Shown here piece after piece: positions 60,618 through 64,000 of a stretch of DNA of 64,000 nucleotides. The stretch comes from Chlamydomonas sphaeroides (lineage: Eukaryota > Chlorophyta > Chlorophyceae > Chlamydomonadales > Chlamydomonadaceae), in assembly GCA_001662425.1 (NCBI GenBank), contig BDDC01000118.1, forward strand, positions 16,379 to 80,378, read 5' to 3'. The notes beneath the pieces were generated by a model. That model did no database searches. It saw only the letters and a list, made by a program, of their open reading frames with translations, and had not been told where the DNA came from. How positions within the stretch are numbered: position 1 is the stretch's first letter; each line of letters starts with the position of its first letter. The position numbers and the translations under genes are program-made.

Positions 60618-62666
60618 GGAGCGGTGCGGGGCTGCTGTGTGCATGCAGCCTGCAGTAGCGAGCAGCAGGCCGGCTGGCTGGCTTGTGTGTGCTGCGCTGC
60701 AAGAAGCGCTGCAGACTTGGTTCAAAACAAACATTGTCAGCATGCACTTGTCAGCACACGCACAACCGTAAACACGCTGCATGCCGTACTGCGTTGGTGC
60801 GTATTAGGCCTTATGCCTGCTGCCCATGATGCACGGGATCACTGAAGCGCCTGTGGTAGCCGCGTGTACAGCGTGCATCGGGCAGCCTGCGTGCTGCAGG
60901 CGAGCACGTATGGCCTCGGCACGTAGCAGAGTGTGCCGTGGCATGCCAGCTAGGACCGGCGTCGTGGGGACCAGCCAGGAGGCGACAGCGGCAGTTGGTG
61001 GGTGTGCCGCCAGCAACTCGCACAGATTGCTGATGTTGTTCATGTTGTTGTTTATGTAGACGGTTTTATGTAGTTTTGTGCCCGCTCGCCGTTGACCGCT
61101 GGCGCTGATACTCGGCTCGCGGTCGCGCCGTGCAGGCAGCATCGCCGCGGCGGAGGCGCGTCGCGTCGCGCGGCTTTCCAGGTGTGCAGCTGAGGGACGC
61201 GGCCGCGGTCCCGCGGCTGGGCTCGTTGGGGGGCGCGAGGCTGGCAGCGGCGGTGGCGATGTTGGGCGTGTGGGTGCAGGCTGCTGGGTGGCATGGGCTT
61301 GTGCCGGTGGTGAGAGGGGCCGTGCCTGTGGGCACTGGCCGGCAGGAGGGCGGCGTGGCTGGCTGTGCCCGCGACGTAGTGCCTGCCACGAGAGGATTGA
61401 TGTTCCAGCGCAGGAGCGCCGGCAGCGGGGGCAGGTCCCGCTTGGTCCAATCGAGCAATGCGTGTGTTCACTTACTCGATTAGTCACAATAACACGCCCG
61501 GCGCAGCACGCCCTGGGTGTGTGCGCGGCGGGGTGTGGGGCTGCGACGGCCCGCTTGGCGACCCTGGCGTTTTGGGCGAGGCCGCGATGGAGCGCCAGGG
61601 CACGTAGACGTGACTGGACATCGGCGGTGCGTGGTAGACGAGTTGATACCGGCAGGCGTGGTGGTTGAAGGGTCCCTGCTGGGGCGTTGCGTGTCAAACA
61701 ATCGCTCGAGTGGGGATGGGCTGCAGCAGGGGTCCTGACGGCGGGTACTGGGGCCCCACACGCCAGCAGGGTGCGCAGGGCGCCAGCAGGGCGCCCTGCC
61801 GCTGTGTGTGTAAGAGTGTAACCTGCACTGTACGTCAACAGGGTCACACTTTCCTGCGCGCGGCTGGGCTGTGTCCGCCTCTCCCCAGCCCTCTCCCTCG
61901 TCCATCTTCCGTTGCCCCCTTGCCAGGCCGGCTCGGACGCATTCAAGGCATCAAGGGGGCCAGGCGGCGCCATGGTCTGTGCCACACGTTGTGCGTGCCC
62001 CGCCCTCAGCCGCCGACTTGGCCACCCTGGGCCATCGCCCATTCGCCGAGTTCAAGGGGTGCAGGCGGGGCCGCCGGAGGGTGCGGCCGTTGTGCACTAG
62101 GCATCCGCATCCCGCATTCTCCGGGCTTGGCAGCAGGCAGGCTCGGGCCCTCTCGGACGCATTTAGGGGACAGGTCCTGGCGCAGTCGAGCAGGAGCAAG
62201 GCCACGTACCTGGTATCTGGTGCCTTCGGATGCCGGCTGGGCCATTGCCTTCCTGCCGAGGCGCAGGGATGCAGGCCGTTGCAGAGGGCCTCACAGGTCC
62301 GTACTGCTGTGGCGCCGTGTACGCTGGTGTGATCAACTTTGAGGGCCGAGAAAGAGTACCACCCCGTACGCATCGCGCCCCGGGTTGGTGACGCGCTGCA
62401 AACGTAACAGCTCAGCTGGCGGGCGGCTGCGCTGCACGCGGGGCACGGTGGGGCCGGGGCATCTGAGCAACCTCATAAGCCAGGGGACAGTCTCCCCTAC
62501 CCGCTGTAGACGACGCACTGGCCAATGTTTATTGGGCGGCCATACCGCCATGCCTCCTTGCAGCAGCACACGTCAGAACCCACCGATGGCGAGCATCGCG
62601 GCCGCCAAACGCTTGTCCGTTCGACGTTATCCAAACCCCATTGCATGCCACGCCAGCCGTGCCGCC
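60618..62666. other. Convergent intergenic region
   Basis: Between the MYND (+) and ASCH (-) genes. TGTAA occurs twice near 61808-61820. A degenerate ~215-bp direct duplication spans roughly 61930-62290. A 412-codon reverse frame (60804-62042) has no domain and is judged spurious. Confidence 0.45.
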
Positions 62667-63044
62667 TCAATCCCGCAGCACCTGCACCCCCACCGCCACC
62701 ACCCCCTCAGCCGCCTCGCGTTCCCGGTACCCAGGGATGCTCCGGTAAATCTCCACGCCCTCCTCCAGGCTGGCCACGCCGGGCAGGCATGCCTCAAGGC
62801 CCTCGCCCTCCAGCATTGCACGAAAACTGTCGTACTGCCGCACATGCGTAGCGCGGCACAGGACGGGCGAAGGGCCGTCAGCGGCCGGCGGGTTGGGTAG
62901 GAAGCGAAACACGTCGCCAACCACAACGTCGGCCCATTTCTCGGCGCGGATGCGGCCCTCGACCGTCTTAGCGCCGCTGCGTATGAGCTCCAGGTACTTG
63001 GTCATGAGCGAGCTGTCCCGCGTCACGGGCTCGCGCGTAGCCAT
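62667..63044 (-). CDS. ASCH-domain protein
   Basis: Single-exon protein of 125 residues, consisting almost entirely of an ASCH (ASC-1 homology) fold. Family members bind RNA or, in the bacterial YqfB group, hydrolyse N4-acetylcytidine. Visible motifs: MTKYLELIRSGAKTVEGRIR (the KTxEGR signature, with the Lys/Thr used by YqfB), KWADVVVGDVFRF, then SFRAMLEGEGLEACLPGV and EEGVEIYRSIPGY, ending GVVAVGVQVL. The reading frame stays open upstream to 63404, but that part is not ASCH-like, so the ATG at 63044 (MATREPVTRDSS) is chosen. Divergent from the BTB gene 400 bp away. The biochemical role cannot be told from sequence alone. Confidence 0.85.
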   Translation of the reverse strand: MATREPVTRDSSLMTKYLELIRSGAKTVEGRIRAEKWADVVVGDVFRFLPNPPAADGPSPVLCRATHVRQYDSFRAMLEGEGLEACLPGVASLEEGVEIYRSIPGYREREAAEGVVAVGVQVLRD

Positions 63045-63444
63045 GGCGACAAGACGAGGATGGTCGGAGGGCGTCGGTCGGGCGGATGGCCGCCACCTTC
63101 CGCTGCAGGGCGAATAATCGCACTTGATGTGCCAGATGAGCTCAAGGAGACAGCGACGTGGACGAGAGAGGTTGTAGAAGTGACAACTGCGTGCAAGCGC
63201 AAAGACTGTGGCCTTCGGTGTATGCGTCCCCTGAAGCTGCAGCAGCATATATATATTGAAATGGAGCTGCACTGTGGCCAGGAGTGCTAGCCAAAAGGAC
63301 AATACGGAAAGTGGCGCGATTGTGGCGGGAAGGTGTTCACTGTCTGCTCCCTGCTCGGACAGGCACTCCTGGACTACACGCAGCCACACAGCACTTCCAC
63401 ACACAGAGCGCTGCGGTCAGGAGCTGCAAAAAGCAAACCCTATC
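63045..63444. promoter_or_regulatory. Shared divergent upstream region (ASCH / BTB)
   Basis: 400 bp between two start codons facing away from each other. TATATATA at about 63247-63255 could act as a core element for either gene. Function inferred from position. Confidence 0.35.
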
Positions 63445-64000
63445 ATGGCCGCCACGCCCTCGCGGGCCTCGCCTGCTGCCGCGTGCCCGAACGTCAGCAA
63501 GGCCATGCGCCCAGGATCAGCCCGCTCCGATGACCTGTTCGCGAGAGACGGGCCGCTGGCTGCGCGCGCCGACATTCGCATCGTGACATCTGACGGTGCG
63601 GAGCTGTGGCTGCACCGCGTCGTCCTCGAGATGTGGAGCACGCTGTTCGCGGACCTCGCTGCAGCAGCCGATGAGGTGCGCGCAGTAAGCATTCCGGGCT
63701 GCGCCACTGCGCCTGCCCATGCGCCTGCCGCCGGCGCCGATCAGGGCATCCGCCGGTGCCGTCGCTACCCGCCAGACCTACCACGCGACCTTGCCCGCAG
63801 GACTGCTCCGACCCCTCGCTGCCGCCCCTCATCGTGGTCACCGACACCGCGCCCGACCTCATCCTGCTGCTCTCCTGCTTCTACCCCGCGCCGCTGCTGC
63901 CCGACCCTGCCTCCACCGGCTCGCCCAGCGAAGCCTCCAGGTGCGCTACCGCACAGTCCCCGTCGCTGCCTGCCCGCCCGCCCGCCCGCCCGCCCGCCCG
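63445..64000 (+). CDS. BTB/POZ-domain protein (5' part, runs off the window)
   Basis: Exons 63445-63675 and 63801-63940 are visible; a GTGCGC donor follows and the gene continues past the window. The first exon starts with a short Ser/Ala/Arg leader, then a BTB beginning: ADIRIVTSDGAELWLHRVVL and EMWSTLFADLAAAADE. The second exon continues with LPPLIVVTDTAPDLILLLSC and FYPAPLLPDP, matching the BTB middle (V-D-D/T-x-x-x-h-x-x-h-L-x-x-h-Y-P). Family members dimerise and often act as Cul3 ubiquitin-ligase adaptors; what follows the BTB here is outside the window. Confidence 0.75.
   Translation, partial: MAATPSRASPAAACPNVSKAMRPGSARSDDLFARDGPLAARADIRIVTSDGAELWLHRVVLEMWSTLFADLAAAADEVRAVSIPGCATAPAHAPAAGADQGIRRCRRYPPDLPRDLARRTAPTPRCRPSSWSPTPRPTSSCCSPASTPRRCCPTLPPPARPAKPPGALPHSPRRCLPARPPARPP
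63972..64000 (+). repeat. GCCC microsatellite at window end
   Basis: About seven GCCC units in the second intron of the BTB gene, running off the window. Confidence 0.85.

Noticed and set aside
60804..62042. Minus-strand 412-codon open frame
   Set aside because: Long for chance elsewhere, but Ala/Pro/Arg/His composition, no domain, and overlaps a repeat-bearing intergenic stretch.

Overview
The window looks like nuclear DNA from a chlorophyte green alga. It is very GC-rich. Its genes are broken into many short exons with mostly GT-AG introns. Its proteins carry long Ala/Gly/Pro/Ser low-complexity tracts. It holds an octotricopeptide-type organelle RNA-binding protein and a plastid DUF2834 membrane protein, and several genes are followed by TGTAA, the algal polyadenylation signal. 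All gene models were built by hand from exon phases, splice sites and family resemblance; no alignment was run.

Layout, left to right: an AT-hook chromatin protein (1.7-3.6 kb, +); a PP2C phosphatase with a very long tail (7.3-10.1 kb, -); a low-complexity protein ending in a CaaX box (13.0-14.7 kb, -); dCMP deaminase with an N-terminal hydrophobic segment (15.3-18.0 kb, +); a small AGTRAP-like membrane protein (19.9-21.5 kb, -); a 14-exon RNA m5U methyltransferase of the RlmD/TrmA type (21.8-27.6 kb, +) with an assembly gap in one intron; an OPR-type protein (29.2-34.4 kb, +); an unknown two-exon protein (36.6-38.0 kb, -); squalene epoxidase in 11 exons (40.4-44.2 kb, -); a BUD20/ZNF593-like ribosome-export factor (44.7-45.5 kb, +); an unknown Tyr/Pro-rich protein (47.5-48.4 kb, +); an organelle-type SAM methyltransferase (50.0-53.1 kb, -); a DUF2834 membrane protein (53.8-56.8 kb, +); a MYND-finger protein (58.2-60.6 kb, +); an ASCH-domain protein (62.7-63.0 kb, -); and the start of a BTB/POZ protein (63.4 kb to the window end, +).

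The genes do not form one pathway; this is ordinary eukaryotic gene order. Several pairs are divergent with short shared upstream regions: AGTRAP-like/RNA methyltransferase (336 bp), squalene epoxidase/BUD20-like (435 bp) and ASCH/BTB (400 bp). I found no operon-like defence or mobile system. The most interesting signals are a tandemly duplicated, in-phase exon in the DUF2834 gene, an unusual number of apparent GC-AG introns (four of about 70), three small dispersed repeats, and a D-to-N change in the PP2C catalytic core. Large spaces between genes (for example 3.6-7.3, 10.1-13.0, 34.4-36.6, 38.0-40.4, 45.5-47.5 and 60.6-62.7 kb) contain only GC-driven spurious reading frames and small repeats.
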